Numbered from the stretch's first letter, positions 55,519 to 62,210 are shown. The stretch: 64,000 nucleotides of DNA from UBA1738 sp045538755 (GCA_045538755.1 JAZQEC010000044.1:1-64000), one strand, 5' to 3'. Made by a program: numbers and translations. Notes: generated by a model not told the origin, from the sequence alone.

Positions 55519-56248
55519 TATTATAACAGTAAACAATCTTAAAAAACACTATAAAAACGGTGAAATCAAAGCATTAAACGGAATTAATCTTGAGGTTAAA
55601 AGAGGCGAAGTGATTGTTATCATAGGGCCTTCTGGCTGTGGAAAATCAACGTTGCTGCGCTCATTAAACCTTCTTGAAATACCAACCTCGGGCGAGATTA
55701 TTTTAGAAGGCATTGATATTGCAGACCCGAAAAACGACGTAAATAAGCATAGACAGAAAATGGGAATGGTATTCCAGCAGTTCAATCTTTTCCCGCATAT
55801 GACGGTTTTGAAAAACCTTTGTATAGCTCCTATGAAGCTTAAGAATGTTCCTAAAGCTGAAGCTGAAGCCGAGGCTATGAGGCTTCTGAAGATTGTAGGA
55901 CTTGATGATAGAGCTGATGCATATCCTTCACAGCTTTCAGGCGGACAAAAGCAGAGAATTGCAATCGTCAGGGCGCTTTGTATGAAACCTGATGTAATGC
56001 TGTTTGACGAGCCTACATCAGCCCTTGATCCGGAAATGGTAGGTGAGGTTTTGGATGTTATGAAGGACCTTGCAAAGGACGGGATGACAATGCTTTGTGT
56101 AACGCATGAGATGGGCTTTGCTCGAGAGGTTGCAAATCGTGTCATTTTTATGGAGGACGGTATAATCGTAGAAGAGGGAACACCTGATGAGATTTTCGGG
56201 AATCCGAAAAATGATAGAACAAAGGAATTTTTAAGTAAGGTTCTTTAA
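55508..56248 (+). CDS. Amino-acid ABC transporter ATP-binding protein
   Basis: A 246-aa ATPase of the GlnQ/HisP type. Walker A 'GPSGCGKSTLLR' (about 38), the Q loop in 'MVFQQFNLFPH', signature 'LSGGQKQR', Walker B 'VMLFDEPTSALDP', and the switch His in 'VTHEMGFA' are all present. It completes the importer with the two genes before it. Confidence 0.95.
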   Translation: MKDNIITVNNLKKHYKNGEIKALNGINLEVKRGEVIVIIGPSGCGKSTLLRSLNLLEIPTSGEIILEGIDIADPKNDVNKHRQKMGMVFQQFNLFPHMTVLKNLCIAPMKLKNVPKAEAEAEAMRLLKIVGLDDRADAYPSQLSGGQKQRIAIVRALCMKPDVMLFDEPTSALDPEMVGEVLDVMKDLAKDGMTMLCVTHEMGFAREVANRVIFMEDGIIVEEGTPDEIFGNPKNDRTKEFLSKVL

Positions 56249-56351
56249 ATGAGAGACATTCTTCTTAAAAAGTGGAATTAAAACAATAAAGCTTACATAT
56301 ATTTGTGGAGTAAGGAGCTTTTGATTCCTGACATTTAGGAGGTATGTTATT

Positions 56352-56552
56352 ATGAAAAAGTATCTTATGAAATTTATGGCTTTATCTTTTGCAGCACTTT
56401 TAAGTGTATGTGCTCTGGCAGGATGCGGTGGTTCTGCAGACGAAACCCAAACGACTCCGCCTGATGAACAAGCAGAAACAATCAATGTCCCTGATGACAA
56501 ACAGGAACAGGCGCCTGATGTGTCAGTAGGGAATACGGAGATAAAAGAATAA
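56352..56552 (+). CDS. Small lipoprotein of unknown function
   Basis: A 66-aa predicted lipoprotein with basic N-terminus, hydrophobic core and lipobox 'LAGC' (Cys at about 24), then about 40 residues rich in Asp, Glu, Gln, Pro and Thr with no fold signature. AGGAGG lies 9 bases before the ATG. Its composition resembles the spacer of a truncated lipoprotein. Function unknown. Confidence 0.65.
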   Translation: MKKYLMKFMALSFAALLSVCALAGCGGSADETQTTPPDEQAETINVPDDKQEQAPDVSVGNTEIKE

Positions 56553-56562
56553 AATTTATACG

Positions 56563-56600
56563 GCATAAAATCTCTTAAAAGGATTTTATGCCATTTTTGT
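56563..56600 (+). terminator. Terminator after the small lipoprotein gene
   Basis: GGCATAAAATC / GATTTTATGCC with a 9-nt loop, followed by ATTTTTGTT. A second perfect hairpin, CATTTTTGTTG/CAACAAAAATG with a CA loop (56592-56615), overlaps its end. Confidence 0.75.
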
Positions 56601-56674
56601 TGCACAACAAAAATGATTGTGGTACTACAGAAAAAAATCAATAAATATCTTACTAATGAGAGAGAAATCTCTTG

Positions 56675-56704
56675 GTCAAAAATAAGTCAAAAATCAGTCA
56701 AAAC
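56675..56704. repeat. GTCAAAAA direct repeats, 11-bp period
   Basis: GTCAAAAAT, GTCAAAAAT and GTCAAAAC begin at 56675, 56686 and 56697, about 67 bp beyond the 3' end of the tRNA-Lys gene. Short tandem sites at helical period next to a tRNA 3' end look like integrase arm-type sites, perhaps left by an excised or decayed element. The rest of 56553-56770 holds only hairpins. Confidence 0.4.
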
Positions 56705-56734
56705 ACAAAAATAGTGATTTTTTGAAAAACAAAA

Positions 56735-56766
56735 AAACCCGCAAAACCTTGTGGTATGCGGGTTTT
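56735..56766 (-). terminator. Terminator of tRNA-Lys
   Basis: AAACCCGCA (56735-56743) and TGCGGGTTT (56756-56764); on the minus strand the stem is followed by TTTTTTT. Confidence 0.85.
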
Positions 56767-56770
56767 AACG

Positions 56771-56846
56771 TGGTGCGCCTTCAGGGGCTCGAACCCTGGA
56801 CACCCTGATTAAGAGTCAGGTGCTCTACCAGCTGAGCTAAAGGCAC
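56771..56846 (-). tRNA. tRNA-Lys (CTT anticodon)
   Basis: The minus strand gives a complete 76-nt cloverleaf with encoded CCA: acceptor GTGCCTT/AAGGCGC, D arm GCTC...GAGC, anticodon stem CCTGA/TCAGG with loop CTCTTAA (anticodon CTT, reads AAG), and T arm CAGGG-TTCGAGC-CCCTG. One U-G pair is in the acceptor. Confidence 0.96.
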
Positions 56847-56875
56847 ATTTTGCTGTCTTGATTGACAACTTCTAT

Positions 56876-56904
56876 ATAATACCACAATTTCTGCGGCTTG
56901 TCAA
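56876..56904 (-). promoter_or_regulatory. Promoter of tRNA-Lys
   Basis: Minus strand TTGACA (56904-56899), 17 bp, TATTAT (56881-56876), 30 bp before the mature 5' end. Confidence 0.8.
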
Positions 56905-57049
56905 CCTTTTTTTTTGAAAAAAATTAAAGTTTTTTTCGAAACGTAAAATAATATTAGGAAAAACTATAAATATGATTAAGTGAATAAAATCACATTGTTT
57001 GCTAATATTACAAACTGTACAATTATGCGAATTTGAAGGGTGATTTGTG

Positions 57050-57078
57050 TTGACAGTAAAGGCGGATTGTGGTATTCT
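57050..57078 (+). promoter_or_regulatory. Promoter of ftsH
   Basis: TTGACA (57050-57055), 17 bp, TATTCT (57073-57078). The 150 bp between this and the tRNA promoter show no further feature. Confidence 0.75.
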
Positions 57079-57119
57079 ATATTCTAATGGGAAGGATTAC
57101 CATTTGAAAGGAAAAAATA

Positions 57120-59057
57120 ATGAACGAAAAAAATAACAATAAAAATTCAAACAATATGAATAAATCGCCGATAATATACTTTATTATATTATCGTTAGTT
57201 GCAACTGTGGGGCTTAATTTTCTCTTAAATTTCCTTATGAGTCCGGAAAAAAAGGAAATTTATTATAATGAATTTCTGCAGATGGTAGAAGAGGGAAAGG
57301 TTGAAAGTGTAGAAATACAATCTGACCAAATTATTATATACCAAAAGGCCGAAAATGAAGAAAAAAATAGCATCGCTTCGATGTACATTGATACTCTGAC
57401 GCCACCGATAAAAAAAGAATATTATACAGGAAATGTTAACGATCCCGATCTTGTTAAAAAGCTGGAAGAACATAACGTAAAATATAAAAGAAGTATCGTG
57501 CAAAATAACTTCTTTGTAGACTTTTTGCTATCATGGATTTTGCCTATCGGTCTAATTTATCTTTTCTTTGGACTTATTATGCGTACGATGGGCAAGAAAA
57601 TGGGTGGCGGCGGAATTATGGGAATAGGTCAATCCAATGCCAAAATGTATATGGAAAATAAAACAGGGGTAACCTTTCAGGATGTTGCAGGGCAGAGTGA
57701 AGCAAAAGAGTCACTTGATGAAATAGTAGACTTTTTGCATAATCCGGCAAAATACATTGCAATCGGTGCAAAGCAGCCTAAAGGAGCGCTTTTGGTAGGA
57801 CCTCCCGGAACAGGTAAAACCCTGCTTGCAAAGGCAGTTGCAGGCGAGGCTAATGTGCCGTTTTTCTCAATTTCAGGTTCGAATTTTGTAGAAATGTTTG
57901 TAGGTGTAGGTGCATCAAGAGTGAGAGACCTTTTTAAACAAGCTGCGGCAAAAGCACCGTGCATAATATTTATAGATGAAATTGATGCCATAGGAAAAAG
58001 CCGTGACAGTCAGTACGGCGGCGGAAACGATGAACGTGAGCAAACGCTGAATCAGTTGCTGTCAGAAATGGACGGATTTGATTCTTCAAAGGGTGTGGTA
58101 ATTCTTGCGGCAACTAACAGACCGGAAATTCTCGACAAAGCTCTTTTAAGACCTGGACGATTTGATAGACGTATAATTGTAGAAAAACCTGACTTAAAGG
58201 GCAGAGAGGACATTTTAAAGGTTCATATAAAGAATGTAAGAACTTCGCCGGATATAGATTTGCATGAAATTGCGCTTGCAACAAGCGGAGCCGTTGGAGC
58301 AGACCTTGCAAATATGGTTAATGAAGCGGCACTTCGGGCTGTTAGAATGAAGAGAAATGTGGTCATTCAGGAAGACTTAATGGACGCTGTCGAAATCATA
58401 ATTGCCGGTAAAGAGAAAAAGGACAGAATTTTATCAGATAAGGAAAAGAAAATTGTTGCTTATCATGAGGTTGGTCATGCACTTGCTACGGCGCTTCAAA
58501 AAAATACCGATCCTGTTCAAAAAATTACAATAGTTCCGAGGACGATGGGTGCTTTGGGATATACAATGCAGATGCCTGAAGAAGAGCATTACCTGATGAG
58601 TAAGGACGAAATTTTAGACGAGCTCACAGTGCTTTTAGCAGGTCGTGTAGCGGAAGAAATCGTATTTAACACAAAAACAACAGGTGCAGCGAATGATATC
58701 GAACGCGCAAATGACCTTGCGCGTGCTATGATAGCACAGTATGGTATGAGTGATAGATTTGGTATGGCAGCGCTGGAAAAAGTGCAGAGCAAGTATTTGG
58801 ACGGCAGGAATGTTCCAAACTGTTCGGAAGAAACAAGAACGCAACTGGATAATGAAATTATAAAGGTGCTTAAAGAAGCTCATGACAAAGCAGAAAGATT
58901 GCTTGGAGAAAATATGGAGGCACTTCATAGGATTTCAGAATTTCTCATTGAAAAGGAAACAATTACAGGCGAGCAGTTTATGACGATACTTAATGAAATT
59001 CGAAATCCGGAAAAAGAAGTGTCAGGAAAAGAGCTGGAAGCGGAAGATATGGAATAA
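57120..59057 (+). CDS. ftsH: ATP-dependent zinc metalloprotease FtsH
   Basis: A 645-aa membrane AAA protease. Two transmembrane helices (about 18-36 and 130-150) flank an extracytoplasmic domain. The AAA module has Walker A 'GPPGTGKTLLAKA' (about 224), Walker B 'IIFIDEIDAIG' and the second region of homology near 'LLRPGRFDR'. The protease zinc motif is 'HEVGHA' (about 449), with the third ligand Asp in 'AANDIERA'. It degrades membrane and regulatory proteins. It has its own promoter and terminator and is the last chromosomal gene before the mobile element. Confidence 0.97.
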   Translation: MNEKNNNKNSNNMNKSPIIYFIILSLVATVGLNFLLNFLMSPEKKEIYYNEFLQMVEEGKVESVEIQSDQIIIYQKAENEEKNSIASMYIDTLTPPIKKEYYTGNVNDPDLVKKLEEHNVKYKRSIVQNNFFVDFLLSWILPIGLIYLFFGLIMRTMGKKMGGGGIMGIGQSNAKMYMENKTGVTFQDVAGQSEAKESLDEIVDFLHNPAKYIAIGAKQPKGALLVGPPGTGKTLLAKAVAGEANVPFFSISGSNFVEMFVGVGASRVRDLFKQAAAKAPCIIFIDEIDAIGKSRDSQYGGGNDEREQTLNQLLSEMDGFDSSKGVVILAATNRPEILDKALLRPGRFDRRIIVEKPDLKGREDILKVHIKNVRTSPDIDLHEIALATSGAVGADLANMVNEAALRAVRMKRNVVIQEDLMDAVEIIIAGKEKKDRILSDKEKKIVAYHEVGHALATALQKNTDPVQKITIVPRTMGALGYTMQMPEEEHYLMSKDEILDELTVLLAGRVAEEIVFNTKTTGAANDIERANDLARAMIAQYGMSDRFGMAALEKVQSKYLDGRNVPNCSEETRTQLDNEIIKVLKEAHDKAERLLGENMEALHRISEFLIEKETITGEQFMTILNEIRNPEKEVSGKELEAEDME

Positions 59058-59115
59058 AAACTGCTGTTTTGAAAATTTGAGTATTAAATATCTTGTAGAA
59101 AAAAGAAAATAATTT

Positions 59116-59157
59116 AGCCACCTGTTCAAGACCGATTTGAACAGGTGGCTTTTTTAT
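59116..59157 (+). terminator. Terminator of ftsH
   Basis: AGCCACCTGTTCAA / TTGAACAGGTGGCT with a 7-nt loop and a following TTTTTATT. Confidence 0.9.
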
Positions 59158-59180
59158 TAGTTTTATGTAACTAAAGTAAT

Positions 59181-59205
59181 AAGGGTTGAGCATTGCTCAA
59201 CCCTT
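59181..59205. terminator. Hairpin at the chromosome-element border
   Basis: AAGGGTTGAGC / GCTCAACCCTT with a 3-nt loop, followed by TTTAG on the plus strand. It may insulate ftsH from the element. Confidence 0.55.
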
Positions 59206-59224
59206 TTAGTTTCAACGTTTTGTT

Positions 59225-59269
59225 CTTATTTAAAGTATCTCTTTAAAAGTCCCTCTAAGCCTTTTCCAT
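59225..59269 (-). repeat. 'GLLKRYFK' degenerate repeat, copy A
   Basis: Read on the minus strand this stretch would encode 'HGKGLEGLLKRYFK' before a TAA, and at DNA level matches copies B and C ('AAAG..TTTAAAAG..TATTAAAGAGATATTT' pattern). It lies at the element's left border. Confidence 0.5.
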
Positions 59270-59341
59270 GACGAGCTTCACAATAGGACTTGCTTGTGAA
59301 ACCCTTGATATTACTGCATTTTTCAAAACTTTCTTTCATTT

Positions 59342-59377
59342 TGCCCACCAACTGCCCACCTTTTTCTTGTGCCCACC
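59342..59377. repeat. TGCCCACC direct repeats near the element end
   Basis: Three exact TGCCCACC copies begin at 59342, 59353 and 59370 (spacing 11 and 17). Just inside the composition boundary, they fit integrase arm-type binding sites. The 445-bp gap between ftsH and the first element gene otherwise holds the ftsH terminator, the border hairpin, repeat copy A and a leftward promoter. Confidence 0.5.
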
Positions 59378-59465
59378 ATTTGAAGAATAAGGACAAAAGA
59401 ACAGTGGTTATTTTGTCTGTTTCTGTTTATCACAGTATATTTATATTCTGTGATTATGTGTTTTT

Positions 59466-59494
59466 ATTATACCATATATTTTTCTATAAATCAA
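59466..59494 (-). promoter_or_regulatory. Leftward promoter pointing at the element end
   Basis: Minus strand TTGATT (59494-59489), 17 bp, TATAAT (59471-59466), in the sequence ATATATGGTATAATAAAA that recurs at 60305. No convincing gene follows it before the border. Confidence 0.55.
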
Positions 59495-59502
59495 GCACAA
59501 TT

Positions 59503-59874
59503 CTATTCCCATTGCCAAGTGTCCATAAAGAAAGATATATCTTCATAAGTAAAACAGTTTTCTACTGCCCAAACAAGCACATCTTTATAAAACCTGTGGG
59601 CATTAAGATATGTACCCCCTGCATACTCAAACCAAGAACTTGTCCCCAAATAGAAACAATTATCTTCTTGTGAAATTAGTTTTTTATATTCTTCTTCTGT
59701 GAATATTTGTCCATTTTCATCTTCTGCAAGCCAATTTTCTTTGCCCATTACTTCATAAAAACAATATTTGTAAAATTCTTCTTCACTATCAAAGGTCTTT
59801 TTTACAACCTCATAATTTCCTTTGCCCTTTTCATTATTCTTAAAAGCATCCCAAATAAAATAATAATCTGCCAT
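59503..59874 (-). CDS. Unknown protein, paralogue of the adjacent gene
   Basis: A 123-aa acidic, aromatic-rich soluble protein starting 'MADYYFIWDAFKNN'. I recognise no family. It aligns along its length with the next gene upstream: 'YYFI', 'YEVV', 'EFYKYCFYEV', 'KEN', 'IFTEEEYKKLI', 'C', 'FEYAGG'. It has its own TTGCAA/TATAAA promoter and an AAAGGGTG ribosome site in a leader (GTTGAAAAATG) shared with its paralogue. CpG-free throughout. No transmembrane segment. Confidence 0.75.
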   Translation of the reverse strand: MADYYFIWDAFKNNEKGKGNYEVVKKTFDSEEEFYKYCFYEVMGKENWLAEDENGQIFTEEEYKKLISQEDNCFYLGTSSWFEYAGGTYLNAHRFYKDVLVWAVENCFTYEDISFFMDTWQWE

Positions 59875-59893
59875 TTTTCAACACCCTTTATTC

Positions 59894-59921
59894 TTTATAT
59901 GTATATTACTTGTTGTTGCAA
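59894..59921 (-). promoter_or_regulatory. Promoter of the 59503-59874 gene
   Basis: Minus strand TTGCAA (59921-59916), 16 bp, TATAAA (59899-59894), about 20 bp before the ATG, with AAAGGG between. Confidence 0.5.
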
Positions 59922-59927
59922 TGGTTT

Positions 59928-60278
59928 TTAAATATAACAATCAACCATAGTTTTTATTTGGTATCTGTCCATATAGTAATTAACTTCTGTATTTACTACT
60001 TCTCTATAAAAACCACAATCAATTCCATCTACATAATCAAATATTTCTCCCTTTTCTTGAAAAACCAAGCACTGCTCCTCTTTTTCTTTGATAAGGTTTT
60101 CATATTCTAATTGAGTTATAATTTCCTTTGTATTGCTTTCAAAAAAGTATTCTTCTTTATTGATTATATTCCAAAATACATAATTGTGAAACTCTATCTC
60201 ATTATTGCTTTTTGCAAAAACTACTAACTCATATTCTCCTTTGTTTCTTCCTTTTCTTATAAAATAGTATTCACACAT
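59928..60278 (-). CDS. Unknown protein, paralogue of the adjacent gene
   Basis: A 116-aa protein beginning 'MCEYYFIRKGRNKGEYELV'. It shares spaced identities with the downstream 123-aa protein ('YYFI', 'YE-V', 'EFHNYVF', 'KEE', 'I-T--EYENLI', 'C', 'FDYVDG'), so the two are an old tandem duplication. The ATG at 60278 follows AAAGGGGTG at 8 bases; the frame runs to GTG 60287 inside that site. The TTGATT/TATAAT promoter is just upstream. Function unknown. Confidence 0.75.
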   Translation of the reverse strand: MCEYYFIRKGRNKGEYELVVFAKSNNEIEFHNYVFWNIINKEEYFFESNTKEIITQLEYENLIKEKEEQCLVFQEKGEIFDYVDGIDCGFYREVVNTEVNYYMDRYQIKTMVDCYI

Positions 60279-60304
60279 TTTCAACACCCCTTTAATTGCT
60301 TTTT

Positions 60305-60333
60305 ATTATACCATATATCTGTCAAGAAATCAA
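60305..60333 (-). promoter_or_regulatory. Promoter of the 59928-60278 gene
   Basis: Minus strand TTGATT (60333-60328), 17 bp, TATAAT (60310-60305). It shares the ATATGGTATAATAAAA core with the promoter at 59466. Confidence 0.65.
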
Positions 60334-60357
60334 TAATTTTACAGAATAAACACATAA

Positions 60358-60409
60358 AAGAAAAAAACCACCACACAACCATAATTTTTGTTGGTTGGTG
60401 GTGGTGGGG
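60358..60409 (-). terminator. Terminator of the 60410-60814 gene
   Basis: On the minus strand CCACCACCAACCA pairs imperfectly with TGGTTGTGTGGTGG, followed by TTTTTTTCTTTT, directly after the stop codon. Confidence 0.75.
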
Positions 60410-60814
60410 TTATGCAGTTCTCACAAGTCCCCCAAATCTTTGAGCAAAACCAATACTGCCAAACTCACTGAAATCTGGGCAATCAACATTATAGACATAA
60501 GACAAAGCAATATTATCTTTTAAATCTTCTCTGTCAGTTTGCCACTCTTCCTTGTATTTACTGACATAGAGTAAAGCAAGTAATTCTCCAAACTCTGTAT
60601 TACTATGCAGAATATGATAAACAACTGCATTGTGTTTTTTCTCAAAGTCCTTAACTACTGCCTTTTCTGTGTCATTGATATAATACAATATACCAAGTTG
60701 TTCAGTCTTGTATAACTGCCCATTTTTGAAGTCTGTAATAACTTCATTGCATAACCCAGAAAGTTTCAATCTGGTTAAGCACTCTTTCTTTTGTTCTTCT
60801 AATGTTGGTGTCAT
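60410..60814 (-). CDS. Unknown mobile-element protein
   Basis: A 134-aa soluble protein, 'MTPTLEEQKKECLTRLKLSG' at the start and 'SEFGSIGFAQRFGGLVRTA' at the end. The middle holds 'LLALLYVSKYKEEWQTDREDL' and 'SYVYNVDCPDFSEFGS'. Similar conserved hypothetical proteins are familiar from clostridial conjugative elements, but I cannot give a family. A good AAAGGGAGTG ribosome site precedes the ATG. No arginine uses a CGN codon and no CpG occurs. Confidence 0.72.
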   Translation of the reverse strand: MTPTLEEQKKECLTRLKLSGLCNEVITDFKNGQLYKTEQLGILYYINDTEKAVVKDFEKKHNAVVYHILHSNTEFGELLALLYVSKYKEEWQTDREDLKDNIALSYVYNVDCPDFSEFGSIGFAQRFGGLVRTA

Positions 60815-60878
60815 TTGAAAGCACTCCCTTTATTGATTATTTTGCTATGCTTTTTATTTATAGGGAACTTCTAAAACA

Positions 60879-60924
60879 CCTTTTTTAAATATCTCTTTAA
60901 TAAACCTTTGAATACTTTGTCTGC
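60879..60924 (-). repeat. 'GLLKRYLK' degenerate repeat, copy B
   Basis: The minus strand reads 'DKVFKGLLKRYLKKVF' then TAG in one frame, with no start codon before it. It matches copies A and C in DNA and peptide. Confidence 0.5.
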
Positions 60925-60946
60925 CTACTTTTGTTTTTTTGACACT

Positions 60947-60992
60947 AAAATAGCATTGGGAGTTAAAATCATTACTAAACTAATGCTATTTT
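60947..60992. terminator. Hairpin between repeat copies B and C
   Basis: AAAATAGCATT (60947-60957) and AATGCTATTTT (60982-60992) form an 11-bp stem with a 24-nt loop and flanking A/T runs, so it could terminate in either direction. Confidence 0.5.
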
Positions 60993-60994
60993 TT

Positions 60995-61041
60995 AATAAT
61001 TCAAAATATCTGTTTAATAGACTTTTAAAAACTTTTCCAGA
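60995..61041 (-). repeat. 'SLLNRYFE' degenerate repeat, copy C
   Basis: The minus strand reads 'SGKVFKSLLNRYFELLKN', parallel to copies A and B, directly after the terminator of the 61084 gene. Confidence 0.5.
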
Positions 61042-61044
61042 GTA

Positions 61045-61076
61045 TAAGAAAACCACCAACTGACATTGTTGGTGGT
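61045..61076 (-). terminator. Terminator of the 61084-61581 gene
   Basis: ACCACCAAC / GTTGGTGGT (61052-61060 / 61068-61076), followed on the minus strand by TTTTCTT. Confidence 0.75.
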
Positions 61077-61083
61077 ATGTATG

Positions 61084-61581
61084 CTATTCTTCAATTTTAA
61101 TTTTTTCTCTTATTGCTTTTATCAACTCAAAACACAAAACTATAACTGAACCATAATCAAGCACTTCAAAATAAGGTTCTTCCTTTGTTTCCTTAAAATA
61201 CAAATCACAGTCATACTTCAACCCACTGTATATGAAGAAAAAATAAATGGTGTCTATGGGTTCTCTACTCTCTGCTATTACTTTTAATTGTTGCTTGATT
61301 TTTTCTTCAACTTCTGTTCTTCTCATTATATTATAGCATAGTTTTATATCTAAATCTTCTGCAACACTTTCTATTAAAGCAACATATTTTTTAAGAAAAT
61401 CTGTATCAACTCTGCTTTGTCCTATTGTTTCTATATCACATATCTGTTTCATAATAGTGTCCAAAGAACACATTATTATTTCATAATCAAGCAGTTTCTT
61501 TTGGCAGTATTCAATAAATCTTCTTGTTTCTTCTGCATTTAAAAAGTGTTCTTTTTTAAACTCACTTAATGATTTTTTCAC
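61084..61581 (-). CDS. Unknown helical protein
   Basis: A 165-aa (175 if counted from the first possible GTG at 61611) protein, largely alpha-helical with charged repeats: 'FKKEHFLNAEETRRFIEYCQKKLLDYEIIM', then 'KYVALIESVAEDLDIKLCYNIMRRTEVEEKI', and a more hydrophobic end. I recognise no family. It lies 9 bp after the 154-aa gene. The GTG at 61611 abuts AGGAGG with no spacing, so the GTG at 61581 is proposed as start, with a hairpin bridging the gap. CpG-free. Confidence 0.65.
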   Translation of the reverse strand: MKKSLSEFKKEHFLNAEETRRFIEYCQKKLLDYEIIMCSLDTIMKQICDIETIGQSRVDTDFLKKYVALIESVAEDLDIKLCYNIMRRTEVEEKIKQQLKVIAESREPIDTIYFFFIYSGLKYDCDLYFKETKEEPYFEVLDYGSVIVLCFELIKAIREKIKIEE

Positions 61582-61591
61582 ATTATCTGTT

Positions 61592-61617
61592 GTGGGGAGC
61601 AGTGTCCCCACCCTCCT
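61592..61617 (-). promoter_or_regulatory. Shine-Dalgarno followed by a hairpin
   Basis: On the minus strand AGGAGG (61617-61612) is followed at once by a perfect 6-bp stem GTGGGG/CCCCAC (61611-61592) with an 8-nt loop, then 10 nt and GTG 61581. Folding would bring the ribosome site to normal distance from that GTG. Confidence 0.45.
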
Positions 61618-61620
61618 TTC

Positions 61621-62085
61621 TTAAAATTGAATTAGTATTGATATGTAATTAGGTGTTATAACACTGTTTTTTACATTTAGTGTCATATTATAATTTTGTA
61701 TTTGTTTATTACCATTGAAGGTATCTACTACAAAGCAAGGTCTTATTTCCTTACAAGATAATATTTCTGCTATCACACCTAAATGTTCTCTTGTATAGTC
61801 AGGTGTTATAGGCATATTTACCATAACTAATTTATCATACCCCAAAGGTTCAAAAGAAACATTATCAAAAAACCACTTTGTCAATAGCATTTCACACCTT
61901 GCTCCATTTTGGCACATATAACCAAACTGAACCTTTTTCCTATAAGAATTGTCAAGCAACTCTTGTGGAATACCTTTTAGTATTTCAATGTCTGCATTTC
62001 TCAAATTCTTATAGACCTTTTTGTTTTTCTTTTTACTTTTTGCCATTTTATCTTTTGTAGCAGTTTGCAAAGGGAACACCACCAT
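61621..62085 (-). CDS. Unknown protein with basic N-terminus
   Basis: A 154-aa protein. After the start comes a strongly basic stretch ('MAKSKKKNKKVYKNLR', about 14-29), then a body with 'GIPQELLDNSYRKKVQFGYMC' and 'YTREHLGVIAEILSCKEIRPCFVVDTFNG'. Four cysteines are scattered and do not form a clear zinc knuckle. No family recognised; the basic region suggests nucleic-acid contact. ATG 62085 follows AAAGGAGGAG; an internal ATG at 62046 would begin at 'MAKSK'. It is co-transcribed with the following gene. Confidence 0.7.
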   Translation of the reverse strand: MVVFPLQTATKDKMAKSKKKNKKVYKNLRNADIEILKGIPQELLDNSYRKKVQFGYMCQNGARCEMLLTKWFFDNVSFEPLGYDKLVMVNMPITPDYTREHLGVIAEILSCKEIRPCFVVDTFNGNKQIQNYNMTLNVKNSVITPNYISILIQF

Positions 62086-62185
62086 TGACTGCTACTCCTC
62101 CTTTTAATTTATTTTTTTGTTTTGTGTTCTATATATAATAAAGAAAACACTGTTTAAGTATCTTCATTATCTCCATTAGAGGAGG

Positions 62186-62210
62186 TAAAGGGTGGAAATA
62201 CCACCCTTTA
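62186..62210 (-). other. Perfect hairpin over the int stop codon
   Basis: TAAAGGGTGG (62186-62195) and CCACCCTTTA (62201-62210) make a 10-bp stem with a 5-nt loop whose arm contains the int stop codon. No T tract follows, so it is more likely an RNA stability or decay-blocking structure than a terminator. The 62086-62207 gap shows no gene. Confidence 0.5.

Noticed and set aside
59226..59339. A 37-codon minus-strand ORF at the element's left border (start ATG 59339)
   Set aside because: No ribosome site before the ATG. The conserved part is only the repeat-A peptide, which also occurs without starts elsewhere, so it is treated as a repeat rather than a gene.
59342..59377. Possible CRISPR array from the TGCCCACC repeats
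   Set aside because: Units are 8 bp with 3 and 9 bp spacers, far from CRISPR geometry; no cas gene is in the window.
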